A stretch of DNA of 64,000 nucleotides from CAYPJE01 sp964410945 (GCA_964410945.1 CAYPJE010000015.1:1-64000); one strand, 5' to 3'. Positions 7,770-16,596 are shown, numbered from the stretch's first letter. Made by a program: numbers and translations. The notes: generated by a model from the letters alone, not told the origin.

Positions 7770-8879
7770 ATGGTTGGATTTTTAAAATATCTTGTATTCA
7801 TTCCTGTACTGCTGTCTGCCCAATCAGATTTGAAGGGCGAGGCTACCCTAACCGGCATCCAGGCCTGGTCCGATAGCTACAGATCACAATCACAAGTCGG
7901 TATCCGCTATATCCCTACCTGGAGCTACCGGCACTTTGGAAATTCGGGCAATCTGGCCGACCTGGAAATTGCCGGAAAAATAAACACCAGCTGGAACTCG
8001 GAAGCTGGAACTGATGAAATTCTGACTGATTTCTACCGCTTCTGGCTGCGATATTCAACCGAGCGTTTCGAAGCACGGCTGGGATTGCAAAAAATTACTT
8101 TTGGCCCGGCCAAACTTTTCCGGCCCCTGCAGTGGTTTGATACTATCGATCCCCGTGATCCGCAACAGTTGACAAAAGGTGTGAATGCTGTAAGAATTCG
8201 CAGTACCTATGATGACAATGCAGAATTAATACTCTGGAGTACTGTTAATAAAAAAATAGTGGAGTCACATTTCGATGAGTATTCTGATTGTTTGGACCCC
8301 GGGTATGGTGGACGACTGAGTCTTCCATCTATATATGGTAGTGAAATTTCCTTTACAGTTCATCATCAAGATATGACGCTTGAAGGTAATAATTTACCAA
8401 CCAGACTGGGACTTGATTATTATATTGAGTATGGTCCGGCACTGTGGATTGAATTGATGAAAGGCTGGGTAGAAAATTCATATAAAGGTATTGAGTTAAC
8501 CCTGGGATCAGATTACACATTTGGCGTTGGGAATGGAATAACAATTACATCCGAGTATTCTTGGGTGGAATACCGTAATGCAAGAACGACTATTGATGAA
8601 TCCGGCAATATTTGGGAACAGTATAATTACAAATATAATTTGTATGGGCTAATGGCAAATTATCCGCTTAATATGACAGACATGCTATCAATCATCGGCA
8701 TTTATTATCCTGAGGAAGAAATTACCTACCATTATTTCAACTGGCAGCGGGCCTGGGACAACTGGTTGTTGCAGGCGGGGGCATTTTTGTTGACGGGCGC
8801 CGATTCTTTTTCACTTGGTTCCACCATGAACGCAATTGGAACGAAAGGATTTCAAATCAACCTGATTTTCAACCACTAA
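7770..8879 (+). CDS. Predicted outer-membrane beta-barrel protein
   Basis: The 369-residue protein begins with a signal peptide (MVGFLKYLVFIPVLLSAQS), which is why I start it at 7770 rather than at an in-frame ATG inside the TetR gene. The mature part is rich in alternating, aromatic-terminated strands and ends 'GFQINLIFNH', typical of an outer-membrane barrel. I cannot assign a precise family. It lies between the TetR gene and an ABC exporter of the Lol/MacB type, so it may form the outer-membrane part of that system or be its cargo. Confidence 0.6.
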   Translation: MVGFLKYLVFIPVLLSAQSDLKGEATLTGIQAWSDSYRSQSQVGIRYIPTWSYRHFGNSGNLADLEIAGKINTSWNSEAGTDEILTDFYRFWLRYSTERFEARLGLQKITFGPAKLFRPLQWFDTIDPRDPQQLTKGVNAVRIRSTYDDNAELILWSTVNKKIVESHFDEYSDCLDPGYGGRLSLPSIYGSEISFTVHHQDMTLEGNNLPTRLGLDYYIEYGPALWIELMKGWVENSYKGIELTLGSDYTFGVGNGITITSEYSWVEYRNARTTIDESGNIWEQYNYKYNLYGLMANYPLNMTDMLSIIGIYYPEEEITYHYFNWQRAWDNWLLQAGAFLLTGADSFSLGSTMNAIGTKGFQINLIFNH

Positions 8880-8902
8880 AAATTTTTAACAGAGGAAGAA
8901 CA

Positions 8903-9601
8903 ATGAACAACTCAGCCTTAATTACAATCTCTGATCTGGTAAAAACCTTTCCCATGGGCAAAAGGAAATTCACCGCTCTGAACGCGATTAACCTCCAGTT
9001 CAATAGCGGGGAATTTGCCGGAATCGTGGGGCCAAGTGGATCGGGAAAAACGACGCTGCTGAATATTATCGGATCACTGGATGTGCCAAGTAAAGGAGAG
9101 ACAGTTGTACTGGGACAGTCAATCAGCAATCTGTCCACCAAACAGTCTGCAAACCTGCGCAATAAACACATGGGATTCATTTTCCAGACCTATAACCTGT
9201 TGCCGGTCTATACTGTATTCGAGAATGTGGAGTTGCCCCTGTTACTATTGAAAATGCCGGCCGCTGAGCGCAAAAAGCTGGTAATGCAGTCCCTGGAGTG
9301 GGTGGGTTTGACTGATAAGGTCAAATCCCGACCGGCCCAGCTTTCCGGTGGTGAATGCCAGCGGGTATCGATTGCCCGTGCCATGGTCAAGGAACCGAAG
9401 ATCGTTCTGGCTGACGAGCCCACTGCCAACCTGGATGCCAAAAATTCACATAATATTCTTAAAACGATGGAAAAGCTGAATTCCGACTTGGGAACAACCT
9501 TTATCTTCGCCACTCACGATGATAAAGTAATCCAATATCTGCAGCGCAAGATTAGTCTGGAAGACGGCCAGGTGGTGAGTGATGAAGTCGTTAAAGGCTA
9601 A
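8903..9601 (+). CDS. ABC transporter ATPase, LolD/MacB type
   Basis: This 232-residue ATPase is complete: Walker A GPSGSGKT (43-50), Q95, signature LSGGE (147-151), Walker B DEPTA (171-175) and H205. Sequence and length match the LolD/FtsE/MacB group, which drives FtsX-type permeases that extract lipoproteins or export substrates from the periplasmic leaflet. Its permeases follow downstream, but a four-helix-bundle gene now lies between. The last codons and stop (from about 9592) lie inside the left copy of the degenerate repeat flanking that gene. Confidence 0.92.
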   Translation: MNNSALITISDLVKTFPMGKRKFTALNAINLQFNSGEFAGIVGPSGSGKTTLLNIIGSLDVPSKGETVVLGQSISNLSTKQSANLRNKHMGFIFQTYNLLPVYTVFENVELPLLLLKMPAAERKKLVMQSLEWVGLTDKVKSRPAQLSGGECQRVSIARAMVKEPKIVLADEPTANLDAKNSHNILKTMEKLNSDLGTTFIFATHDDKVIQYLQRKISLEDGQVVSDEVVKG

Positions 9602-9616
9602 GGCTGAGGTTAAGGT
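9594..9616 (+). repeat. Left degenerate inverted repeat flanking the four-helix-bundle gene
   Basis: A run of 5-7 base units of the type AAGGCT/GAGGTT starts in the stop region of the ABC ATPase gene. Bases 9594-9608 (AAGGCTAAGGCTGAG) match the reverse complement of 9994-10008 at 14 of 15 positions. Similar low-complexity AAGG/CCTT runs often border this gene family in other genomes, as far as I recall. Confidence 0.65.
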
Positions 9617-9638
9617 ATAAGATGAAGAGAATGGGATA

Positions 9639-10010
9639 ATGAGCTACAGTGATTTCCCCGAAATGCCAGTCTGGCAGTTGGCTTTCGATCAATTATTGAA
9701 GATTTATCCAGTAACTAAAGCTTTCCCGGCGGATGAATGCTTTGGGCTGATTTCTGATATTCGACGGTCAGCTAACTCCATTACTCATAATATCGCTGAA
9801 GGTTTTGGCCGTTTTGAGTCGAAAGATAAGTCCAGATTCTACAAGATATCCCGTGGTACTGGATATGAGCTAATGAGTCAGATTCTGGCTGGTGAAGCTT
9901 CATCATATCTTCCGGAGATGGAGAAATCTGGACTTGAAAATTCCATCAGAGAAGTCATTAGTGAATTGAACGTTATTATCAAAACCCTGGAATCTCAGCC
10001 TAAGCCTTAA
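9639..10010 (+). CDS. Four-helix-bundle protein (23S rRNA intervening-sequence family)
   Basis: This 123-residue helical protein belongs to the family first seen in 23S rRNA intervening sequences (S23/TIGR02436). Typical features are the 'MPVWQLAFDQ' start, the central 'RRSANSITHNIAEGFGR' and the 'FYKISRGTGYELMSQ' helix. Its biochemical role is unknown; a related fold assists diversity-generating retroelements (Avd). No rRNA or reverse transcriptase is near. It interrupts an ABC-transporter operon, is bounded by inverted degenerate repeats, and its last codons (SQPKP) are encoded by the right-hand repeat. It therefore looks like an inserted cassette. Confidence 0.88.
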   Translation: MSYSDFPEMPVWQLAFDQLLKIYPVTKAFPADECFGLISDIRRSANSITHNIAEGFGRFESKDKSRFYKISRGTGYELMSQILAGEASSYLPEMEKSGLENSIREVISELNVIIKTLESQPKP

Positions 10011-10021
10011 CCTGAACCTCA
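9994..10021 (-). repeat. Right degenerate inverted repeat flanking the four-helix-bundle gene
   Basis: A CCTNA-rich run covers the stop codon of the four-helix-bundle gene and continues past it. Its reverse complement reads as the same AAGG/GAGGTT units seen at 9594-9616, giving an imperfect terminal inverted repeat about 400 bases apart. Confidence 0.65.
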
Positions 10022-10064
10022 ATGGAATAAATATTATAACGGATTTAAAATTGCGAGGACCAAA

Positions 10065-11237
10065 ATGTTAGCATTAAAATTAGCATATCGCAACCTCATG
10101 GGCGCCAAGCTGCGTACCTGGCTGAACATGATTGTACTGTCAATGGCCTTCCTGGTAATTATCTGGAATAAGGGCATCCTGAACGGTTGGGATCAGCAGG
10201 CCCGTCGTGACACTATCGAATGGGAAATCGGTGGTGGTGTCTACTGGCATGAGAATTATGATCCCTACGATCCTTTCACAATCGAGGAAAGCCATGGAGT
10301 ATTGTCAAATGCCACACGGAATGCAATTGACCAGGGAAAACTGACACCAATCCTGATTTCCCAAGCCTCCATTTACCCTGAGGGTCGCCTCCAGTCGGTA
10401 TTGTTGCGTGGAATCGATCCTAACCAGAAAATCATTGCCCTCCCAACGGTGAATCTGGCTGGTGAGACGAGTGAATTGCCGGCCATGATCGGACAAAGAG
10501 CCGCAAAAACCTTCAATCTTAAAGTTGGTGACTATGTGATGGTTCGCTGGCGGGATGTCAACGGTACATTTGATGCTAAGGAAGCACAGATTGTGCATAT
10601 CTTCAAGACCAATGTGCCGCCTATTGATATGGGAATGTTATGGGTGCCAATCGACCGGTTGCAGGATATGATGCAAATGGAGAACGAAGCCACCATCCTG
10701 GTAACCAGCCAGGAAACAGGAGCGATCGGCTCAATAACCAGCTGGGTATTCAAGGATCAATATTTCCTGCTGACCGAGATCCGTGAAATGATCGAGATGA
10801 AACAAATAGGTGGTCGGGTAATGTTCCTGATTCTGATGTCATTGGCCATGCTGGCAATTTTTGATACCCAGGTGCTGTCCATTTTCCGTCGCCAGAAAGA
10901 GATTGGAACCCACATCGCATTGGGAATGACCCAGCGACAGGTGGTTGCACTGTTCACGATTGAAGGTGCCATGCACGCCGTGCTGGCAGCGATATTGGCA
11001 GCCATCTATGGAATCCCGTTACTTTACCTGCAGGCTCTGCATGGTTGGTCGATGCCGGAAGGAACTGACAGTTTCGGAATGACGATTGCCGAAACAGTCT
11101 ATCCGATCTATTCACTAAGCCTGGTACTGGGTACGACGATTATCGTCCTGGTAACCACCACTGTGGTCAGTTACCTGCCATCACGAAGGATTTCTAAAAT
11201 GAATCCCACTGATGCAATCAGGGGGAAAATCCAATGA
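10065..11237 (+). CDS. FtsX/LolC-type ABC permease
   Basis: The 390-residue protein has an N-terminal membrane segment after 'LAYRNLMGAKLRTWLNM' (residues 7-23), a large periplasmic domain (about 40-250) and three C-terminal membrane segments. It ends in the characteristic 'LPSRRISKMNPTDAIRG'. This is the MacB/LolC/LolE permease layout. It overlaps the next permease by 4 bases and should pair with it and the LolD-like ATPase. The substrate is not shown by the sequence. Confidence 0.88.
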   Translation: MLALKLAYRNLMGAKLRTWLNMIVLSMAFLVIIWNKGILNGWDQQARRDTIEWEIGGGVYWHENYDPYDPFTIEESHGVLSNATRNAIDQGKLTPILISQASIYPEGRLQSVLLRGIDPNQKIIALPTVNLAGETSELPAMIGQRAAKTFNLKVGDYVMVRWRDVNGTFDAKEAQIVHIFKTNVPPIDMGMLWVPIDRLQDMMQMENEATILVTSQETGAIGSITSWVFKDQYFLLTEIREMIEMKQIGGRVMFLILMSLAMLAIFDTQVLSIFRRQKEIGTHIALGMTQRQVVALFTIEGAMHAVLAAILAAIYGIPLLYLQALHGWSMPEGTDSFGMTIAETVYPIYSLSLVLGTTIIVLVTTTVVSYLPSRRISKMNPTDAIRGKIQ

Positions 11238-12508
11238 TCAGATTCATAATAAATGGCTTGATACGCGACCATCATCGTAGCCTGTTCCCAATCATTATCG
11301 TGACTATTGGGGTCTGGATCACTGTTTTCATGCAGGCTTATATGACGGGAATTCTAAGCGATATGATCGATACAACGGCTAGATTTTCTACCGGCCATGT
11401 TCAAATCATGTCCAAGGCCTATGCCGACAACAGGGACCAGAATCCCAATGACCTGGCCCTGATTGGTGTGGATGCAATCATAGCCGAGATGGAGGATGAA
11501 TACCCCGAAATGACGTGGGTGAAGCGTACCAATTTCGGTGGGCTGCTGGATATTCCCGATGAAACGGGAGAGACCCGTTCACAATCACCTGTTATTGGAT
11601 TTGGTTTTGATTTGCTTTCACCAGGCAGTACCGAGATACATACTATGAATATAGCAAGTTCACTGGTCCGGGGCCGGATGCCGGAACAGTCCAATGAAAT
11701 CCTGATCAGCGATCTGCTGGCTGAACGTCTGGAGGTGGAGTTAGGTGAACCGGCAACCCTGTTGACATCCACCATGTATGGTGCCATGGTAATGCATAAT
11801 TTCAAGGTAGTTGGAACGATCAGGTTCGGGATCATGGCCATGGACCGGGGAGCGATTGTGGCTGATATAGGGGATGTTCAAACAGCATTGGATATGGAGG
11901 ATGCAGCTGCCGGAATCTTAGGTTTCTTCCCCAATCGTATCTACAATAATGAAAAAGCGCTGACAGTGGTTAACAAGTTCAATCAGCGCTACACCAATGA
12001 AAATGATGAATTTGCCCCGGTTATGGATAAATTAGTGGAACTGAGTGATCTGGGAGGTTACCTTGAAATGGTCGATGGTTTCTCGGCAATTCTGGTATTT
12101 ATTTTCGTTTTTATCATGTCAATCGTTCTCTGGAATGCCGGTTTGCTGGGTGGTTTGCGGCGCTATGGCGAAGTTGGTGTGCGGCTGGCAATCGGAGAAC
12201 AGAAAGGTCATATTTACCGTTCATTGATTTATGAGTCGGTTTTCGTTGGGATTGTCGGTTCGATAATCGGCACTATGCTGGGACTGGGATGTGCCTATTG
12301 GCTGCAGGTTGTCGGGCTGGATATCAGTGCCTTTATGCAGAATTCCAGTATGATGATACCCAGCATTTTCAGAGCGGAGATCACTGAGGAGACATACTAC
12401 ATCGGATTTTTCCCCGGTTTGATTGCCACCGTTCTTGGCACCATGCTCTCAGGGATCGGGATCTACCAACGCCAGACGGCTCAGCTGTTCAAGGAACTGG
12501 AAGTATGA
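11234..12508 (+). CDS. FtsX/LolE-type ABC permease
   Basis: This 424-residue second permease shares the topology of its neighbour: one N-terminal membrane helix, a periplasmic domain containing 'ARFSTGHVQIMSKAYADN' (a LolC/E-like segment), then three membrane helices from about residue 275. Translation is coupled by the ATGA overlap with the previous gene, and its TGA overlaps the next ATG. Two non-identical permeases plus one ATPase resemble LolCDE, which releases lipoproteins from the inner membrane. Confidence 0.88.
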   Translation: MIRFIINGLIRDHHRSLFPIIIVTIGVWITVFMQAYMTGILSDMIDTTARFSTGHVQIMSKAYADNRDQNPNDLALIGVDAIIAEMEDEYPEMTWVKRTNFGGLLDIPDETGETRSQSPVIGFGFDLLSPGSTEIHTMNIASSLVRGRMPEQSNEILISDLLAERLEVELGEPATLLTSTMYGAMVMHNFKVVGTIRFGIMAMDRGAIVADIGDVQTALDMEDAAAGILGFFPNRIYNNEKALTVVNKFNQRYTNENDEFAPVMDKLVELSDLGGYLEMVDGFSAILVFIFVFIMSIVLWNAGLLGGLRRYGEVGVRLAIGEQKGHIYRSLIYESVFVGIVGSIIGTMLGLGCAYWLQVVGLDISAFMQNSSMMIPSIFRAEITEETYYIGFFPGLIATVLGTMLSGIGIYQRQTAQLFKELEV

Positions 12509-13263
12509 ATATGAGGATAGTTGAAATGAAAAACTTTATGGTTATCGCCTTTTTTCTGATCCCCGCACTGGGATTTGGACAAACACCCACTGGTGAAGAA
12601 ATACTGCAACGCGTGGATGATAATATTATTTCCGGGAATCGTGCCATTATCTCAACTATGATCGTTCATGGGAAACGTACCACCCGGACGATACAATCCA
12701 AAAGCTGGATTCAGGGCACCAATGAATCTTTTTCCGAATACCTGGCCCCGGCCCGTGAGAAAGGCACCAAGATGCTGAAACTGAAGGACCAGCTATGGAT
12801 GTACTCGCCCCAGTCGGATCGGATCATCCGGATTGCCGGTCACATGCTGAGGCAGTCGATGATGGGTTCGGATCTATCCTATGAGGATATGATGGAAGAT
12901 CGCAGTCTGCTGGAAACCTATACAGCAGAAGTGCTGGGATCAGAAATTGTGGATGAGCGGGATTGTTGGGTCCTGCAGTTATCCTCGAAAGTCGACGATG
13001 TGGCCTATGATTCACAAAAAATCTGGATCGATATGGAACGGATGCTGGGTCTGAAACAAGATCTGATAGGAAAAAGCGGTAAACTGTTGAAAACAATCAC
13101 AGTTGAAGAAGTATTCCTGGTGGAGGGACGCTGGTACCCGAAACACATGGTATTCAAGGATGCCCTTTCCAAGGGTTCAGGTACCGAATTCATCATTGAC
13201 AAAATTGAATTCGATGTGGAAATACCCGATTTTCTTTTTACCAAGGCTGCCCTCAGGAAATAG
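12505..13263 (+). CDS. Outer membrane lipoprotein-sorting protein (LolA-like superfamily)
   Basis: The 252-residue secreted protein has a signal peptide ending near 'PALGFGQ'. It continues as the family annotated as outer membrane lipoprotein-sorting protein (LolA_like fold): 'LKLKDQLWMYSPQSDRIIRI', 'MMGSDLSYEDMMEDRSLLE' and a C-terminal 'VDDVAYDSQKIWIDME' with a half-barrel strand pattern. The ATG at 12505 overlaps the permease stop. A second ATG at 12526 has GAGG eight bases before it and gives a neater signal peptide, so it may be the real start. It closes a Lol-like operon, suggesting it is a periplasmic carrier for the exported lipid or lipoprotein. Confidence 0.82.
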   Translation: MNMRIVEMKNFMVIAFFLIPALGFGQTPTGEEILQRVDDNIISGNRAIISTMIVHGKRTTRTIQSKSWIQGTNESFSEYLAPAREKGTKMLKLKDQLWMYSPQSDRIIRIAGHMLRQSMMGSDLSYEDMMEDRSLLETYTAEVLGSEIVDERDCWVLQLSSKVDDVAYDSQKIWIDMERMLGLKQDLIGKSGKLLKTITVEEVFLVEGRWYPKHMVFKDALSKGSGTEFIIDKIEFDVEIPDFLFTKAALRK

Positions 13264-13277
13264 AATATACTGTTATA

Positions 13278-13307
13278 GATCAGGGGTTGGTTTTCTGATC
13301 CCTGATC
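13278..13307. terminator. Bidirectional terminator hairpin
   Basis: A perfect 8-base inverted repeat, GATCAGGG (13278-13285) and CCCTGATC (13300-13307), lies between the convergent LolA-like and esterase genes, with short T runs on both sides. It overlaps the last codons of the esterase gene. Confidence 0.5.
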
Positions 13308-14458
13308 TTTCCTCTTATGCGGGTGATGTGGCTTTTATATATTTCGATATCGGGATCATCCATCCGCATGGCCCGTTCGTAGGCTGAATTATAGCTGTCC
13401 AATGCCGGTTCATACTGTCCGTCAGTTTCATAAGCTTCCCCACGACTATCGTAGACATTGGCTGAGTAGGGATTGAGTTCAACGTTATAATCAAATATTT
13501 TGATTGCCTCTTCGAAATTGCCCAAATCCAGATTGCGGTACCCAACGATATTTAAAATATCTTCCGGTGGCAGTAGAGTATACCCCAGTTCTTCTGATAC
13601 AAGGCTAAAATGGCTATTTATTTCTTCCAGGGTGGAATTCATCAGGCGGTGGGGGAAACGCCAGTTTGTATAAAGGCTTTTTATACCATAGTAGACCCCG
13701 GGATGAAAGGTGGTCTCGTGGCATTCATAATTCAACAGGTGGGCGCTCCAGTTCAATTCAGCAGGTGCCTTTGTTTTCAGCTTTTTAATTAGCAACTCGG
13801 CGGCTTCTTTTAAATAGTATTCACTTTCGGCATAAGCCAAAAAAAGATGTGAATTTCCATGACTGGTATTTTCCAGCAGACTGTCAATTTGATTCAGCAG
13901 GGACCTGTTATCATGCTCCAGCCAGGGACTGATCGACAGATAGGCATTAAAGCAAGCACCTGGCGATAGTATGGTATTCAATACACATAATCCTCCCATC
14001 GAATGGCCAACCAGAATCCGAAACGGATCAGTCCGGTAATTCTGTTCGATATATCCGGTAACTTCTTCGGAAATGAATTTCTTAAACCGTTTGGAATAAC
14101 CGGTCGGCTCGGTTCCGAAATCAATATCCTGGTCAATACTTTGGATTCCCACAACTATCATCTTCGGGATTTGAACTGAATTAGATAAAAAATCTACGAT
14201 TCCCGAAATATGTTTAAAGTGATTCTTGCCGTCCAGTAGATAGACCACCGGATAGGTTGATTTTCTGAATTCATAATCCTTGGGAGTATAAATATATAAC
14301 AGGCGGCTTTCATCCAATGCCGCGGAATGGATCCGGTGTATTTCACCTACCTCTATTGTATCGTATCGGCGACTACAGGAAGACAGTAAAATACCAGTAA
14401 GTAAGATAAGGCCGATGAAAATGCCTGAAGAAATTGAATATCTGATTACTGATTTCAT
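13280..14458 (-). CDS. Esterase-like alpha/beta-hydrolase lipoprotein with TPR tail
   Basis: The 392-residue protein has a lipoprotein signal (LLSSC, C28). It is an alpha/beta hydrolase of the Esterase-D/enterochelin-esterase type: 'YPVVYLLDGKNHF' near 69, nucleophile S153 in GHSMGG, and a possible catalytic His in 'CHETTFHPG' near 248. Residues about 310-385 form two TPR-like helical repeats ('NIVGYRNLDLGNFEEAIKIF' and 'NVYDSRGEAYETDGQYEPAL'). It follows its close paralogue by 3 bases, so the pair is one transcript from a tandem duplication. The substrate is unknown; family members hydrolyse siderophore esters, acyl esters or glycan acetyl groups. Confidence 0.82.
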   Translation of the reverse strand: MKSVIRYSISSGIFIGLILLTGILLSSCSRRYDTIEVGEIHRIHSAALDESRLLYIYTPKDYEFRKSTYPVVYLLDGKNHFKHISGIVDFLSNSVQIPKMIVVGIQSIDQDIDFGTEPTGYSKRFKKFISEEVTGYIEQNYRTDPFRILVGHSMGGLCVLNTILSPGACFNAYLSISPWLEHDNRSLLNQIDSLLENTSHGNSHLFLAYAESEYYLKEAAELLIKKLKTKAPAELNWSAHLLNYECHETTFHPGVYYGIKSLYTNWRFPHRLMNSTLEEINSHFSLVSEELGYTLLPPEDILNIVGYRNLDLGNFEEAIKIFDYNVELNPYSANVYDSRGEAYETDGQYEPALDSYNSAYERAMRMDDPDIEIYKSHITRIRGKIRDQKTNP

Positions 14459-14461
14459 GGT

Positions 14462-15604
14462 TTAATCGTCAGATAATTCCATACATCGCTGCAGGTGACG
14501 CTCAAATACGAGCAAGTTGGGATCATTTGTTTCCTGCCCCTTTTTTATGGCAATTTCAAAATTATTTTGGGCTAATTCAAATTGATTCATTTTCATGTAT
14601 ACTTCCCCGAGACTGTCATAAACATTAGGCGATTCCGGGTATAATTCCATATTGTATTTAAAAACAGAGATCGCTCTGGAAAAATATCCCTTCTCCAGTA
14701 ACGCATATCCGATATCGTTCACAGCTTCTTCCGGTGGTATGATTTTATAACCATATTTCTCGGACAGGGTGTTGAAGTGTCGTTCAATAGCCTGAACTCC
14801 ACCAACGATATCACGGGCCGGGAATTTCCAGGTTGGATAGATTGTGCTGATTCCCGCTGACAATGCCGGAGGAATCACTGTTCCATGGTCGGCATTTTTA
14901 ATTATTTTTACTTCAAGATTGAGGTTGTAGGTATAAACCCGCTGGATAAACTGTTCATACTTTCTCAGGGGTGAGAGCAGACTGCTTTCGGAATCCCCAA
15001 AAGCCAGGAACAGATCGGTTTTATTTTCAAGTCTGGTTCCCTTGGGAGGTCGGTAGCCAATAATATAATTGTCATCATAATTGAATCCGGGACTGATTAC
15101 CAGATATGATTTAAATAATTCCGGTTTTGTTTGCAGGACATAGAGTGAAAACAAACCACCCAGTGAATGACCAAACAGAATGCGGTAAGGGGCTGCCTTA
15201 AAATTTTCTTCAATTGCCGGGATCAATTCGATCTCCAGAAAATTTATAAACCGGTCAGCGCCACCGGCAGTTGGTTCATTATCAATTTCAGTCGGTGTAA
15301 AATCCCTGGTGCGGTCGGTGTTACGAAGCCCAACTACTATCATTGGCGGTAGAATACCCAGATCTTCCTGGTATTCGATATAGCTGGTAATATAGTTAAA
15401 ATAGGCATCCCCATCCAGCAGGTATAAAACCGGATAAAGTGCATCTTCATCATTATAAGAATCAGGAAGATGCACCAGAAGAACCCGCTTTTCGTTCAAA
15501 ATATCAGACTGAATCCCCATGTAATCGCCAATACTTATCTGTCCCATCAGCGATGCGATCAGGACAATGTAAAGTATTGCGGATTGTCTTAATGCAGATT
15601 TCAT
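14462..15604 (-). CDS. Esterase-like alpha/beta-hydrolase with TPR tail (paralogue)
   Basis: This 380-residue secreted protein has the same architecture as its downstream neighbour: signal peptide (cleavage near LMGQ), 'YPVLYLLDGDAYF', nucleophile S147 in GHSLGG, a His candidate in 'NADHGTV', and C-terminal TPR repeats ('NVYDSLGEVYMKMNQFELAQ'). It has no lipobox, so it is probably soluble in the periplasm, unlike its paralogue. Both proteins start MKS and share the block 'FPHR/FPARD…FSLVSEELGY/FNTLSEKYGY', showing recent common origin. Confidence 0.82.
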   Translation of the reverse strand: MKSALRQSAILYIVLIASLMGQISIGDYMGIQSDILNEKRVLLVHLPDSYNDEDALYPVLYLLDGDAYFNYITSYIEYQEDLGILPPMIVVGLRNTDRTRDFTPTEIDNEPTAGGADRFINFLEIELIPAIEENFKAAPYRILFGHSLGGLFSLYVLQTKPELFKSYLVISPGFNYDDNYIIGYRPPKGTRLENKTDLFLAFGDSESSLLSPLRKYEQFIQRVYTYNLNLEVKIIKNADHGTVIPPALSAGISTIYPTWKFPARDIVGGVQAIERHFNTLSEKYGYKIIPPEEAVNDIGYALLEKGYFSRAISVFKYNMELYPESPNVYDSLGEVYMKMNQFELAQNNFEIAIKKGQETNDPNLLVFERHLQRCMELSDD

Positions 15605-15795
15605 GGAATTATTGAGATTCTATTACCTGAATGAGAAGGATGTTATTTTTACCTGAGCAATGATTTAATCTATTTTCACAACTGTTAAATTGAAATTGAA
15701 AATCGATAAAAGGCAAGATATTAGGGTAAAAGTAGTTTTTGGCACTTTTTCAGGTCGGGTTGATATTAATTTCCAGGTCAACAGAAAGAGTATTC

Positions 15796-16596
15796 ATGAA
15801 AATTTACATAAGTGCGGATATTGAAGGTGTTTGCGGCTCCACTGTCTGGCCAGAAGCGGAACGGGATAAGCAACCATATATTGAATTTCAGAATCAAATG
15901 ACGGCTGAGGTAAAAGCGGCCTGTGAAGGTGCCCTGGCCGCCGGAGCGAAAGAAATTGTAGTCAAGGATGCCCATGCTACCGGCAGGAATATAATTGCCG
16001 GTGAATTACCCCGGGCTGTTAAACTGATCCGGGGCTGAAGTGGCCATCCCTACTCAATGGTCCAGGAACTGGATGAATCATTTGACGCTTTACTGTATGT
16101 TGGGTATCATGCCCGGTCCGGTTCGGATGGCAATCCCCTGTCCCATACCATGAGTTCATCTACAATAGATTATATCCGGATTAACGGTGTCGAGGCATCA
16201 GAATTTCTGCTTCATTCGCATATTGCGGCGGCACTCAAGATCCCGGTGGTCTTTCTATCGGGTGACGAGGCAATCTGCCGGGAAGCGGACTCTTTGATAG
16301 AAGGTATAAAGACAACTGCGGTGAAAAAAGGGATTGGTAATTCCACCTTGAATATTCAACCGGAATTGGCGGTAGAACAGATAAAAACAACCGTGGAAGA
16401 GGCGTTGAAAGCCGATTTTTCTGGCTGTCTGTTGCCCGTACCTGACAACTATGAAATGGATATCAGGTTCAGGAGCCATATCAAGGCCTACAAGGCATCG
16501 TTTTTTCCAGGTGCGGTGAAATTAGACCAGCTGACAGTCCGTGTTACAAGCGACCGTTTTTTTGATACTTTGTGTTTTCGTTCGTTTGTGGTTTAA
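15796..16596 (+). pseudogene. M55 D-aminopeptidase (DppA family) interrupted by one in-frame TGA
   Basis: Read through a single TGA (16036-16038, codon 81), the frame gives a full-length M55 zinc peptidase of about 266 residues. Metal-ligand positions of DppA are present on both sides: D8, E10 and H60 before the stop; H105 (GYHARSG) and E133/E136 after it. H117 sits in the 'SHTMSS' active-site stretch. The TGA lies in LIRG*SGHPYSM, where I recall Trp in relatives, so TGG to TGA is the simplest explanation. The downstream part has no other damage. A sequencing error, a recent nonsense mutation, or recoding as selenocysteine are all open. A fragment could restart at the ATG at 16057. Start 15796 is chosen because MKIYISADIEG is the family N-terminus. 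Confidence 0.8.

Noticed and set aside
9639..10010. 23S rRNA intervening sequence
   Set aside because: The protein family fits, but no rRNA sequence flanks it; the neighbours are ABC transporter genes.
16039..16075. Stem TGG-CCAT / ATGG-CCA right after the M55 TGA as a SECIS element
   Set aside because: Its loop (CCCTACTCA) lacks G and starts only 9 bases from the TGA, too close; the later hairpin with loop GAA is the better candidate.
15796..16596. Alternative genetic code with TGA as Trp
   Set aside because: Many intact genes here end at TGA, often overlapping the next start, so TGA is a normal stop in this genome.
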